A DNA stretch of 15,144 nt. It comes from an uncultured Phascolarctobacterium sp. (lineage in GTDB: Bacteria > Bacillota > Negativicutes > Acidaminococcales > Acidaminococcaceae). A program made the position numbers and the translations under genes. The notes beneath the pieces are model-generated. The model was not told the DNA's origin. It worked only from the letters and a program-made list of their open reading frames with translations, and ran no database searches. Positions 1-5,895 of the stretch are shown one piece after another. Position 1 is the stretch's first letter; each line of letters begins with the position of its first letter. The stretch is from contig CAMFZA010000011.1 in the NCBI GenBank assembly GCA_946002345.1, positions 1-15,144 of the forward strand, given 5' to 3'.

Positions 1-21
1 GGATTTTTTAAGATTATTTTA

Positions 22-47
22 TTTTTATAATTATGAGTGTATAAAAA
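22..47 (-). terminator. Weak AT-rich hairpin downstream of rlmH
   Basis: An 8-bp inverted repeat, TTTTTATA and TATAAAAA, sits at 22-29 and 40-47 with a 10-base loop, about 20 bases past the rlmH stop. It is purely A/T, so it would make a poor hairpin. It is the only candidate terminator for the walJ-htrA-rlmH operon inside the window; the real one may lie outside. Confidence 0.2.
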
Positions 48-68
48 TTAATTGCGTATTTTTCGAAG

Positions 69-548
69 TTATTTATTATACTTCTCGCCCCTACTAATCT
101 TAAAGGCGCGATAGATTTGCTCGATTAAAAGGAGACGAATCATTTGATGGGTGAAGGTCATTTTGGAAAAGCTCAAGGCGAAATCCACACGCTTACGCAA
201 GGCATCCGTATAGCCAAAGGCACCCCCTATAACGAAGGTGATATGGCTAGTGCCTGATAAGGTCAGGCTATCAATTTTTTCCGCCAGCTCAGGGCTAGAA
301 ATTTGCTTGCCAATTACATCCAGCAAAACCACGTAAGAATTTTCCGGAATGATGGCCATGAGCCGCGCTGTTTCCTTTTCTAGCACCTGCTGCTTTATGG
401 CAGGACTGGGGTCCTCGGGCATACGCTCCTCGTTTATCGCTATGGTTTCCAGCTTGCAAAAGGGAGACAAGCGCTTGGTGAATTCCGCAATGCCTGCATC
501 CAAATATTTTTCTTTAATCTTGCCCACGCAAGCAATGGTTATTTTCAC
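69..548 (-). CDS. rlmH: RlmH, 23S rRNA pseudouridine-1915 N3-methyltransferase
   Basis: SPOUT-class methyltransferase that methylates pseudouridine 1915 in helix 69 of 23S rRNA on assembled 70S ribosomes, using S-adenosylmethionine. The 159-residue length is normal for the family. The knot that binds the cofactor is visible: VVLLDVIG near residue 73, the glycine-rich FVIGGAFGY near 104-112, and the family signature SKMTFTHQMIRLLLIEQIYRAF near the C terminus. The start is GTG and overlaps the TGA stop of htrA as GTGA, so translation is probably coupled. It is the last gene of walJ-htrA-rlmH, an order also found in B. subtilis. The C terminus reads GEKYNK, where relatives usually have a histidine after the tyrosine (YHK or YHR). 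Stop codon is TAA. Confidence 0.96.
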   Translation of the reverse strand: MKITIACVGKIKEKYLDAGIAEFTKRLSPFCKLETIAINEERMPEDPSPAIKQQVLEKETARLMAIIPENSYVVLLDVIGKQISSPELAEKIDSLTLSGTSHITFVIGGAFGYTDALRKRVDFALSFSKMTFTHQMIRLLLIEQIYRAFKISRGEKYNK

Positions 549-1645
549 TTGCCATAGCCCTCGGGCACTTCTTCCAAGGTAATGGTCTTGGTCATAGTAT
601 CGCCGCTACGCATGATAACCAAATCCACAGCCTGGCCCACCTTGCACTCTGCAACCTTGGCACTCAGCTCACCGGTAGTCTTTACTCTAGCACCATTAAA
701 GTTCAAAATAATATCGGAGGAACGGATATTAGCCTTCGCCGCAGGTCCGTTGGGAATAACCTTCATAATGAAAACACCATTGTGTAAATCCACATCAAAG
801 CCAAAGCGTTCAGCAATAGCCTTATCAATCATGGAAATGCCTAAATAGGGACGAGCAACACGGCCGCGCTCCTGCAGCTCCTTCAAAATAGGCTTGGCAG
901 TATTGATGGGAATGGCAAAGCCAATGCCCTCCACGCCGCCACGAGCGATTTTAGCACTGTTGATGCCCACAACCTCGCCATCTGCATTCACCAGAGCACC
1001 ACCGCTGTTGCCTGGGTTAATGGCTGCGTCGGTCTGAATCAAATTAAATTTTCGATCGCCAATCTCAATGCTGCGATTCAAGGAACTGATAACACCCACG
1101 GTAACGCTACCGCGGAACTCCAAGCCCAGGGGGTTACCGATAGCGATGGCAGGCTCGCCTACCTGCAAGGTATCACTGTCACCAAATTCAGCCACGGTCA
1201 AATCCTTAGCATCAATCTTGACAACTGCCAAATCGGTTGCCGGGTCGGCGCCCAGCACCTTGCCCTTTACGCTGCGACCATCAGCGAGGCTGACAATGAT
1301 TTCGGAAGCACCCTCCACCACGTGGTTATTGGTAGCAATGTAGCCAGCCTTGTCATAAATTACGCCACTACCAGTACCCTTATCAGTAAAATAAACACGA
1401 TTAAAAAAGTCGCGCACATAGCCCTTATTAGTGATGCCCACTACAGCAGGCCCCACCCTTTTGGCAGCTCTCACAATGGGGGTGTTACGAGCAGAGCTCA
1501 GCTGCTGCTCCTGCTTTGCAGGAGTCTTTTCAGCCACAGCAGCAGAGGTTTTGCTATCACCACAGCCGGCAATAAGTACTGCTGCGCCCACCAGGCCACA
1601 GGCTAAGATATTCAGTGCTTTTTTCCAAGTAATTTTTTGCATCAT
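545..1645 (-). CDS. htrA: HtrA/DegP-family serine protease with PDZ domain, predicted lipoprotein
   Basis: Trypsin-like protease for quality control of misfolded envelope proteins. The catalytic triad is visible: His in TNNHVVEG (about residue 108), Asp in DPATDLAVV (about 138) and Ser in NPGNSGGAL (about 214). One PDZ domain fills roughly residues 265-355 (RPYLGISM ... GPAAKANIRSSDIILNF). The frame is open to a TTG at 1675, but AGGAG at 1651-1655 lies 5 bases before the ATG at 1645 (another ATG follows at 1642), so I start there (366 aa). The N terminus is a signal peptide with lysines, a hydrophobic stretch and the lipobox IAGC (Cys about 28), so the protein should be lipid-anchored; many Firmicutes HtrA proteins have a transmembrane helix instead. 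It lies between walJ and rlmH and overlaps rlmH by 4 bases. Stop is TGA. Confidence 0.95.
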   Translation of the reverse strand: MMQKITWKKALNILACGLVGAAVLIAGCGDSKTSAAVAEKTPAKQEQQLSSARNTPIVRAAKRVGPAVVGITNKGYVRDFFNRVYFTDKGTGSGVIYDKAGYIATNNHVVEGASEIIVSLADGRSVKGKVLGADPATDLAVVKIDAKDLTVAEFGDSDTLQVGEPAIAIGNPLGLEFRGSVTVGVISSLNRSIEIGDRKFNLIQTDAAINPGNSGGALVNADGEVVGINSAKIARGGVEGIGFAIPINTAKPILKELQERGRVARPYLGISMIDKAIAERFGFDVDLHNGVFIMKVIPNGPAAKANIRSSDIILNFNGARVKTTGELSAKVAECKVGQAVDLVIMRSGDTMTKTITLEEVPEGYGK

Positions 1646-1677
1646 CTTCACTCCTTGCATCGAAGTATTCATCAAAA

Positions 1678-2502
1678 TTAGTCTTCAAACAAACCGGGCA
1701 AGGCCATTTGTCCTGTCAGGTAATCGGCCACAGGCTGGTGCTGATTAGCCACCAAAAGCCTTGTTTCCTGCAGCCTTTTTTTGCTATCCAGGATATTCTT
1801 TACGGTATCCAGGGCTAGCTTGGGCAAATTGTTTTGCTCGCTCAAGTGGGCCAAAAAAATTCTCCTGGGCATTTTTTCCAGCTGAAGTAAAAACTGTCCT
1901 GCCGTATTATTGGACAAATGCCCTCTGGTACCCAAAATACGCTGCTTCAGCTCGTAGGGATAGCTGCCATTTTTCAGCATTTCCACATCATGGTTGGCCT
2001 CTAAAACCAGCACATCACTGCCTTGCACCGCCTCCCGCACCTCCGGTGTCACAAAGCCCGTATCCGTTACATAGGTGCATTTTGTCTCACCACTACGCCA
2101 AAGGAAGCTGTAGCCCTGGGGCTGTGCCGCATCGTGGGACGTAGCAAAGCAGGCAATGCTCACATCCCCCACCAACAGGCGCTGACCAGTCAACCGACAG
2201 TTAGCACGGTTCAGTTCGGGATAGCGGCTGAAAACCGCGCGCCAAGTGCCCTGACTAGCATACAGGGGTACCTGATATTTTTTGGCAAAGGTAACAATAC
2301 CCTTCACATGGTCAACATGCTCGTGAGTCACAAAAACTCCGTCCAATTCCTCGGGGGAAGCACCCACCTGCTGCATGCGCTTCACCAGTTCACGACAGCT
2401 GATGCCCACATCTACTAAAAAACGTTGGCTGTCGGTGCTGATTAGGGCTGCATTCCCCTTGCTGCCACTGGCCAGCATCACAACCTGAAAATCTTTCGCC
2501 AA
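1678..2502 (-). CDS. walJ: WalJ/YycJ-type metallo-beta-lactamase-fold hydrolase
   Basis: MBL-fold metal-dependent hydrolase of the WalJ (YycJ) family; in Bacillus and relatives these are linked to coordinating DNA replication with cell division and wall metabolism, and their substrate is not well defined. Visible features are the opening VMLASGSKGNA, the metal motif THEHVDHVKG (HxHxDH), an aspartate in TYVTDTGF and a late histidine in IFLAHLSEQN. The reading frame is open to a GTG at 2511, but AGGAG (2513-2517) is then only 1 base away. A TTG at 2502 has a 10-base spacing and aligns with the usual family N terminus, so I prefer it; the ATG at 2478 is less likely. Stop is TAA, 32 bases before the chosen htrA start. 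It has its own predicted promoter and lacks walR/walK neighbours, at least in this window. Confidence 0.9.
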   Translation of the reverse strand: MAKDFQVVMLASGSKGNAALISTDSQRFLVDVGISCRELVKRMQQVGASPEELDGVFVTHEHVDHVKGIVTFAKKYQVPLYASQGTWRAVFSRYPELNRANCRLTGQRLLVGDVSIACFATSHDAAQPQGYSFLWRSGETKCTYVTDTGFVTPEVREAVQGSDVLVLEANHDVEMLKNGSYPYELKQRILGTRGHLSNNTAGQFLLQLEKMPRRIFLAHLSEQNNLPKLALDTVKNILDSKKRLQETRLLVANQHQPVADYLTGQMALPGLFED

Positions 2503-2528
2503 AATTGGCACACTCCTATCACTAAACG

Positions 2529-2541
2529 GTTATATTATAAC
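2529..2541 (-). promoter_or_regulatory. walJ-htrA-rlmH promoter with overlapping palindrome
   Basis: On the minus strand an extended -10 (TG, one base, TATAAT at 2539-2534) lies about 30 bases upstream of the walJ start. I see no good -35, which fits an extended -10 promoter. The -10 is embedded in GTTAT-AAT-ATAAC (2541-2529), a near-palindrome with 5-bp arms that could be an operator. Predicted start of transcription is near 2527. Confidence 0.5.
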
Positions 2542-2594
2542 AGAGAAATTTAACATTTTTGTGGCATTTTCGTAAAAATCATGCTACGAAAGCG

Positions 2595-2629
2595 AAAAAG
2601 GTGCACCAACCAACGAAGTCAGTGCACCT
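2595..2629 (-). terminator. Intrinsic terminator after perR
   Basis: Perfect 8-bp stem, AGGTGCAC pairing with GTGCACCT (2629-2622 and 2606-2599), with a 15-base loop, followed on the minus strand by a run of T. It starts 12 bases after the perR stop and separates the degV-fakA-perR unit from the walJ promoter. Confidence 0.85.
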
Positions 2630-2641
2630 CTGTCCAATCCA

Positions 2642-3073
2642 TTAATGCAGCTTAAGGCATTTAGGGCACAGACCATAAAAATAAAACTGTCCCCCTGTAA
2701 TTGAATAGCCATTTTGATCCTTTACCATAGCCATCAGCTGCTCACGCACCTCTTTACTCAAGGGTACATCCTGAATATGTCCACATTCTTTGCAGCAAAG
2801 GTGGTAATGCTCGTGCATATTGGCATCATAACGATAGCTATCCTCACCTGCATTAAGAATCTGAATTGCCTTAATATCTCGCAGTATCTCCACCGTTTTG
2901 TACACGGTAGCAAAGCTCATGGCCGGATATTTGGGCTGCAGCTTGCTATACAGCATTTCGGCATTGGGATGCCAGGGCTGTTCTGCCAAAGCCTCATATA
3001 CGGCTAAACGTTGTGGTGTTACCTTATAACCATGATTTCGAAGTAGAGCGGTAAGCTCCTGACTAGTAAGCAT
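2642..3073 (-). CDS. perR: Fur-family regulator, PerR-type peroxide sensor
   Basis: Winged-helix metalloregulator of 143 residues. Residues match the B. subtilis PerR regulatory site with a constant offset of -2: H35, D83, H89, H91 and D102, corresponding to H37, D85, H91, H93 and D104. The aspartate in RYDANMHEHYH is what separates PerR from Fur and Zur. Structural zinc ligands are C94/C97 (CKEC) and C136/C139 (CPKC). The N-terminal DNA-binding domain includes YKVTPQRLAVYEAL and the recognition region SFATVYKTVEIL. PerR with Fe or Mn normally represses peroxide-defence genes and is inactivated by histidine oxidation. ATG start with GGAG 9 bases upstream, located inside the end of fakA; 6 bases separate the two genes, so it is in an operon with degV and fakA. 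Stop is TAA. The family is certain; the PerR role is inferred from the residues. Confidence 0.9.
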   Translation of the reverse strand: MLTSQELTALLRNHGYKVTPQRLAVYEALAEQPWHPNAEMLYSKLQPKYPAMSFATVYKTVEILRDIKAIQILNAGEDSYRYDANMHEHYHLCCKECGHIQDVPLSKEVREQLMAMVKDQNGYSITGGQFYFYGLCPKCLKLH

Positions 3074-3079
3074 GCAACA

Positions 3080-4690
3080 TCACTCCATTGCTAACAACAG
3101 GGGATACAAGGGCTGTCCCCCATAAAAAACTTCTACTTCCCAATCCTCATTCATTGCTTCTAATTTCTCTGCCAGCGCACCAGCAGCTTCCTCATCCAAA
3201 TCCGCACCATAATACAGGCTCAAAAGCTCATAATCACCGCCACTCAGCATTTTTTCCAGTGTCTCGGCAATGCTAGCGCCGGTGCAGACAATTTTATCAT
3301 TAAGGATGCCCAGATAATCGCCCTGGTGTACCTCCAGTCCATTCACCACACTGTCGCGCACAGCCACGGTGACACTGCCGCTGGCAGCCTCCTTGGCCTC
3401 CTTCGTCATCACCACAGTGTTCTCGTCCAAGCTGCGGGTAGCGTCGAAGTGCAATAAGGCAGCCAAGCCCTGAGCCATATTAGTGGTGGGCACAAAGGAT
3501 ACCTTAGAATTACCCAAAAGCTTCCGCACCTGCTCTGCTGCCAAAATAATATTTTTATTATTGGGCAGGATAATATACTGCTCACAGGTACCATTTTCGA
3601 TGGCCTGCACAAAATCCTCCACCGGAGGGTTCATGCTCTGCCCGCCGCTGATGATTTCTGCAGCACCCATCTCATGCATAATGCGGGCAATGCCTTCACC
3701 TGCAGCTACGGTAAGCACGCCCACGCCATGCTTCACAGGCTGAATATCTTCTGCAGTGAACAGTCGGTTTTCGTGCTGGTCACGCATGTTCTCGATCTTA
3801 ATATCATGGAGTGTGCCCCATTGTTGAGCAGTGTTCAGTGCATTGCCGGGATTTTTGGTGTGAATATGTACCTTGACAATATCCTCTATCACAGCAACAA
3901 TCATAGAATTGCCCAGACCCTGCAGTGCTTCGCTCACGGTCTTTTTATCAACGCTGGCACCCTTAACAATGAACTCCGTACAATAGGGGTATTCCAAATC
4001 CAGGGGCTCCACGCCCAGCTTCACACTAGCAGCACGAGGAGCAACCTCCAGCACCTGGCAATCGTGCCCTCTCAGGCCCGCTAAGCAGCCTTCAAAGAAG
4101 ACGATGAGACCCTGTCCCCCGGCATCAACCACACCTGCCGCCTTGAGGGCAGGCAGCTTCTCAGGAGTCAGCGCCAGCTCCTCCTTGCCGGACCGAATAG
4201 CCGCTAAAAGCACATCCTCCAAGCTCACGTTATCGCTACGCACTGCCTGATAGGCGCCCTTAGCCATGCCACGGGCCACAGTCAGAATTGTGCCCTCCAC
4301 GGGCTTGGCCACACTTCTATAGGCATACAAAATGCCAAACTGAAAGGCTTTACCGATTTCCGTATTATTCAAGGTTTTTTTGCCGGCTACACCCTTGCCA
4401 ATGCCTCTGAGCAATTGGGACAGAATGACGCCGGAATTGCCGCGAGCACCCATAATCGCACTCCGGGCAGCAGCAGCGCCAACCTCGCCTGCCTCGGCTG
4501 TATCGCTCATAGCACTGATTTCTTTGGCCACTGAAGCCATGGTATGCATCATATTCGTGCCAGTATCACCATCAGGAACCGGAAATACATTCAGCTCGTT
4601 GATAGCCTCATAATTCTTCTCAAAGCTATGATAAGCTCCCAGCAGCATGTCCTTGACCTGCTTGCCAGTGATCTCCTTCATTAACTCCAT
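3080..4690 (-). CDS. fakA: FakA-like DAK2-domain fatty acid kinase catalytic subunit
   Basis: Homologue of YloV/FakA, the ATP-dependent kinase that phosphorylates fatty acids held by a FakB (DegV-family) partner so they can enter phospholipid synthesis. The N-terminal DhaL/DAK2 domain (about 1-200) has the nucleotide/Mg motif NVFPVPDGDTGTNM (about 34-47, D40 and D42) and GARGNSGVILSQLLRG (81-96). The middle domain has VHIHT (274-278), matching the paired histidines of S. aureus FakA. A C-terminal DegV-like fold completes it. The 536-residue length is close to the usual ~550. ATG start with GGGAG 4 bases upstream. The gene begins 20 bases after degV ends, giving the expected FakB-FakA pairing. 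Stop is TGA. Confidence 0.93.
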   Translation of the reverse strand: MELMKEITGKQVKDMLLGAYHSFEKNYEAINELNVFPVPDGDTGTNMMHTMASVAKEISAMSDTAEAGEVGAAAARSAIMGARGNSGVILSQLLRGIGKGVAGKKTLNNTEIGKAFQFGILYAYRSVAKPVEGTILTVARGMAKGAYQAVRSDNVSLEDVLLAAIRSGKEELALTPEKLPALKAAGVVDAGGQGLIVFFEGCLAGLRGHDCQVLEVAPRAASVKLGVEPLDLEYPYCTEFIVKGASVDKKTVSEALQGLGNSMIVAVIEDIVKVHIHTKNPGNALNTAQQWGTLHDIKIENMRDQHENRLFTAEDIQPVKHGVGVLTVAAGEGIARIMHEMGAAEIISGGQSMNPPVEDFVQAIENGTCEQYIILPNNKNIILAAEQVRKLLGNSKVSFVPTTNMAQGLAALLHFDATRSLDENTVVMTKEAKEAASGSVTVAVRDSVVNGLEVHQGDYLGILNDKIVCTGASIAETLEKMLSGGDYELLSLYYGADLDEEAAGALAEKLEAMNEDWEVEVFYGGQPLYPLLLAME

Positions 4691-4710
4691 CTCACTCCCA
4701 CACCTTTCCT

Positions 4711-5571
4711 TTAGGCCTTACGGCGTACAAACACGCCAATCGCTCCAGGCCCAAGATGAGCTGCCAGAACAGTACCAATACTGGTCACCATTACCGGCAC
4801 CCCGGGGTAACGCTCCTGCATTTCAGCAGCCAAAGCCTGGGCCTCGTCAGGCACCACAGCATGGGCCACGAAAATTGCTTCGATAGGGTCATGGGTGCAG
4901 GCCAGTTCAACCATCCTCTTCAAAATCTTTTTGCGGGTGCGTGCCTTATCACCAATGAGCAGCTTGCCCTCCCTATCAAGATGAACAATGGGGCGAATGC
5001 CCAATATATTGCCAACCAAAGCGCCTACCGCACCAATGCGGCCGCCCTTTTGCAGGTAATCTAAAGTTTTTACAGTGAAATAGGTTTCCGTACGCAGCGC
5101 ACAATCACGGGCAAAGGCTTCCAGCTGGTCCATATCCTCCACGCCGGAGTCTGCGAGACGCAATACCTCCATTGCCATGCCGCTAAGAGGGCAGGCAGCA
5201 GTCAAGCCGTCCACAACGCGAATATCGGAGCCCTTGACCTCCTTCATCACCTGCTTAGCAACCATGCAGCAGGTTTGGTAGGTTCCGCTGAGCACGCTAT
5301 CCACAGCAATACAAATCACCTTTTTGCCCTCTTGGACTAAATTACTAAAAAAGTCGTGAATATAGCCCACGGGCGGCTGGGAGGTACCGGGAAGCTGTCC
5401 GCTCTTTTCCACCATAGCAAACATTTCCTCCAAGGAACGGTCACCGTCCCACCATTCTTCGTTGCCATGGCGAGCAATCAAACGCAACACATGACAGCGA
5501 GGGTCATCCTTCAAAGGGGTTTCATGGGATACTGCGATTGTATCCACAACTACATGTATTTTATCCTGCAT
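4711..5571 (-). CDS. degV: DegV family protein, probable FakB fatty-acid-binding partner
   Basis: DegV/FakB proteins hold a fatty acid and present its carboxylate to FakA for phosphorylation. Family signatures are LPGTSQPPVGY (usually TSQPS), SVLSGTYQT, LDYLQKGGRIGAVGALVGNILGIRPI and the closing GTVLAAHLGPGAIGVFV. The length, 286 residues, is normal. The first strand reads VVVDTIAVSHE where most members have a DS-T/S-ADL motif, so the ligand pocket may differ. ATG start with a strong AGGAGG 6 bases upstream. First gene of degV-fakA-perR, with a predicted promoter at 5641. Stop is TAA. The partner role follows from adjacency to fakA. Confidence 0.92.
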   Translation of the reverse strand: MQDKIHVVVDTIAVSHETPLKDDPRCHVLRLIARHGNEEWWDGDRSLEEMFAMVEKSGQLPGTSQPPVGYIHDFFSNLVQEGKKVICIAVDSVLSGTYQTCCMVAKQVMKEVKGSDIRVVDGLTAACPLSGMAMEVLRLADSGVEDMDQLEAFARDCALRTETYFTVKTLDYLQKGGRIGAVGALVGNILGIRPIVHLDREGKLLIGDKARTRKKILKRMVELACTHDPIEAIFVAHAVVPDEAQALAAEMQERYPGVPVMVTSIGTVLAAHLGPGAIGVFVRRKA

Positions 5572-5605
5572 ATAAGCCTCCTGTAGGGTGTTTTTAGCAT
5601 AAAAA

Positions 5606-5617
5606 GGAAAATTTTCC
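5606..5617. promoter_or_regulatory. 12-bp palindrome in the degV leader
   Basis: GGAAAATTTTCC is a perfect 12-bp palindrome in the predicted 5' leader of degV, between the transcription start and the ribosome-binding site. It could be an operator. In an A/T-rich leader it could also be chance. Confidence 0.25.
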
Positions 5618-5640
5618 GCACTTATTCCATGTTAACTTAT

Positions 5641-5663
5641 ATTGTACCATAATTCTTGTTTTT
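5641..5663 (-). promoter_or_regulatory. Predicted degV-fakA-perR promoter
   Basis: Minus-strand TG, one base, TACAAT (-10 at 5646-5641) gives an extended -10; the -35 region (TGGCAA at 17-18 bases) is weak. Transcription would start near 5634. Two GTTAAC palindromes (5631-5636 and 5689-5694) flank it. Confidence 0.4.
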
Positions 5664-5727
5664 TTGCCACTATATATAGGATTATCCTGTTAACTTTTGC
5701 TAATCACATGGTGAAACTAGAAAAAGG

Positions 5728-5756
5728 CAAAAAAAAAAGCCCTTACGAAGAAGGGC
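5728..5756 (-). terminator. Intrinsic terminator upstream of degV
   Basis: GCCCTT and AAGGGC (5756-5751 and 5744-5739) form a 6-bp stem around CTTCGT, followed on the minus strand by ten T residues (5738-5729). It is well placed to end both the LCP-gene transcript and the mini-transcript that begins near 5777. Confidence 0.88.
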
Positions 5757-5777
5757 CAAATGAGGGGCTGTTTTGAT
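5728..5777 (-). ncRNA. Predicted ~50-nt small RNA or orphan leader
   Basis: Nothing in this stretch encodes a protein, but it is bracketed by a near-consensus promoter (5784-5812) and a strong intrinsic terminator (5728-5756). A transcript starting near A5777 would run AUCAAAACAGCCCCUC, then the terminator hairpin, and stop after about 50 bases. AGCCC near the 5' end could pair with GGGCU of the terminator's 3' arm, a possible but weak antiterminator. It lies between the end of the LCP gene and the separate degV promoter. It may be a real sRNA, a truncated attenuator leader for degV, or a relic. No family recognised. Confidence 0.4.
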
Positions 5778-5783
5778 GATACT

Positions 5784-5812
5784 AGTATACCATTATTGTA
5801 TACAAAATGCAA
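5784..5812 (-). promoter_or_regulatory. Strong promoter with GTATAC operators, no gene behind it
   Basis: Minus strand: -35 TTGCAT (5812-5807), 17-base spacer, -10 TATACT (5789-5784). The spacer holds the perfect palindrome TTGTATACAA (5796-5805), and a second GTATAC (5785-5790) overlaps the -10. A repressor bound there would block RNA polymerase. The same core occurs twice upstream of the symporter at 9460-9485. The only transcript it can make before the terminator is about 50 bases long. Confidence 0.65.
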
Positions 5813-5895
5813 GAGTTTTTTTGTAATTTTTCTAACAATTTTTTGGCGTTTTTATGAGCTGTTACGATGTAATTGACGCCTTATGCTCCGGCCAA

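Larger units (their letters stand above)
5572..5895 (-). other. 324-base intergenic region between the LCP gene and degV
   Basis: Contains, in transcription order: about 80 A/T-rich bases after the LCP stop with no clear structure, the promoter-operator at 5812-5784, the mini-transcript, the T10 terminator at 5756-5728, an A/T-rich spacer with AGGATTATCCT and GTTAAC palindromes near 5678-5694, the degV promoter at 5646 and the degV leader. No convincing ORF. Confidence 0.7.

Noticed and set aside
2023..2418. 131-residue plus-strand ORF antisense to walJ
   Set aside because: The opposite strand encodes a complete WalJ with its metal motifs; the plus-strand product matches nothing I recognise.
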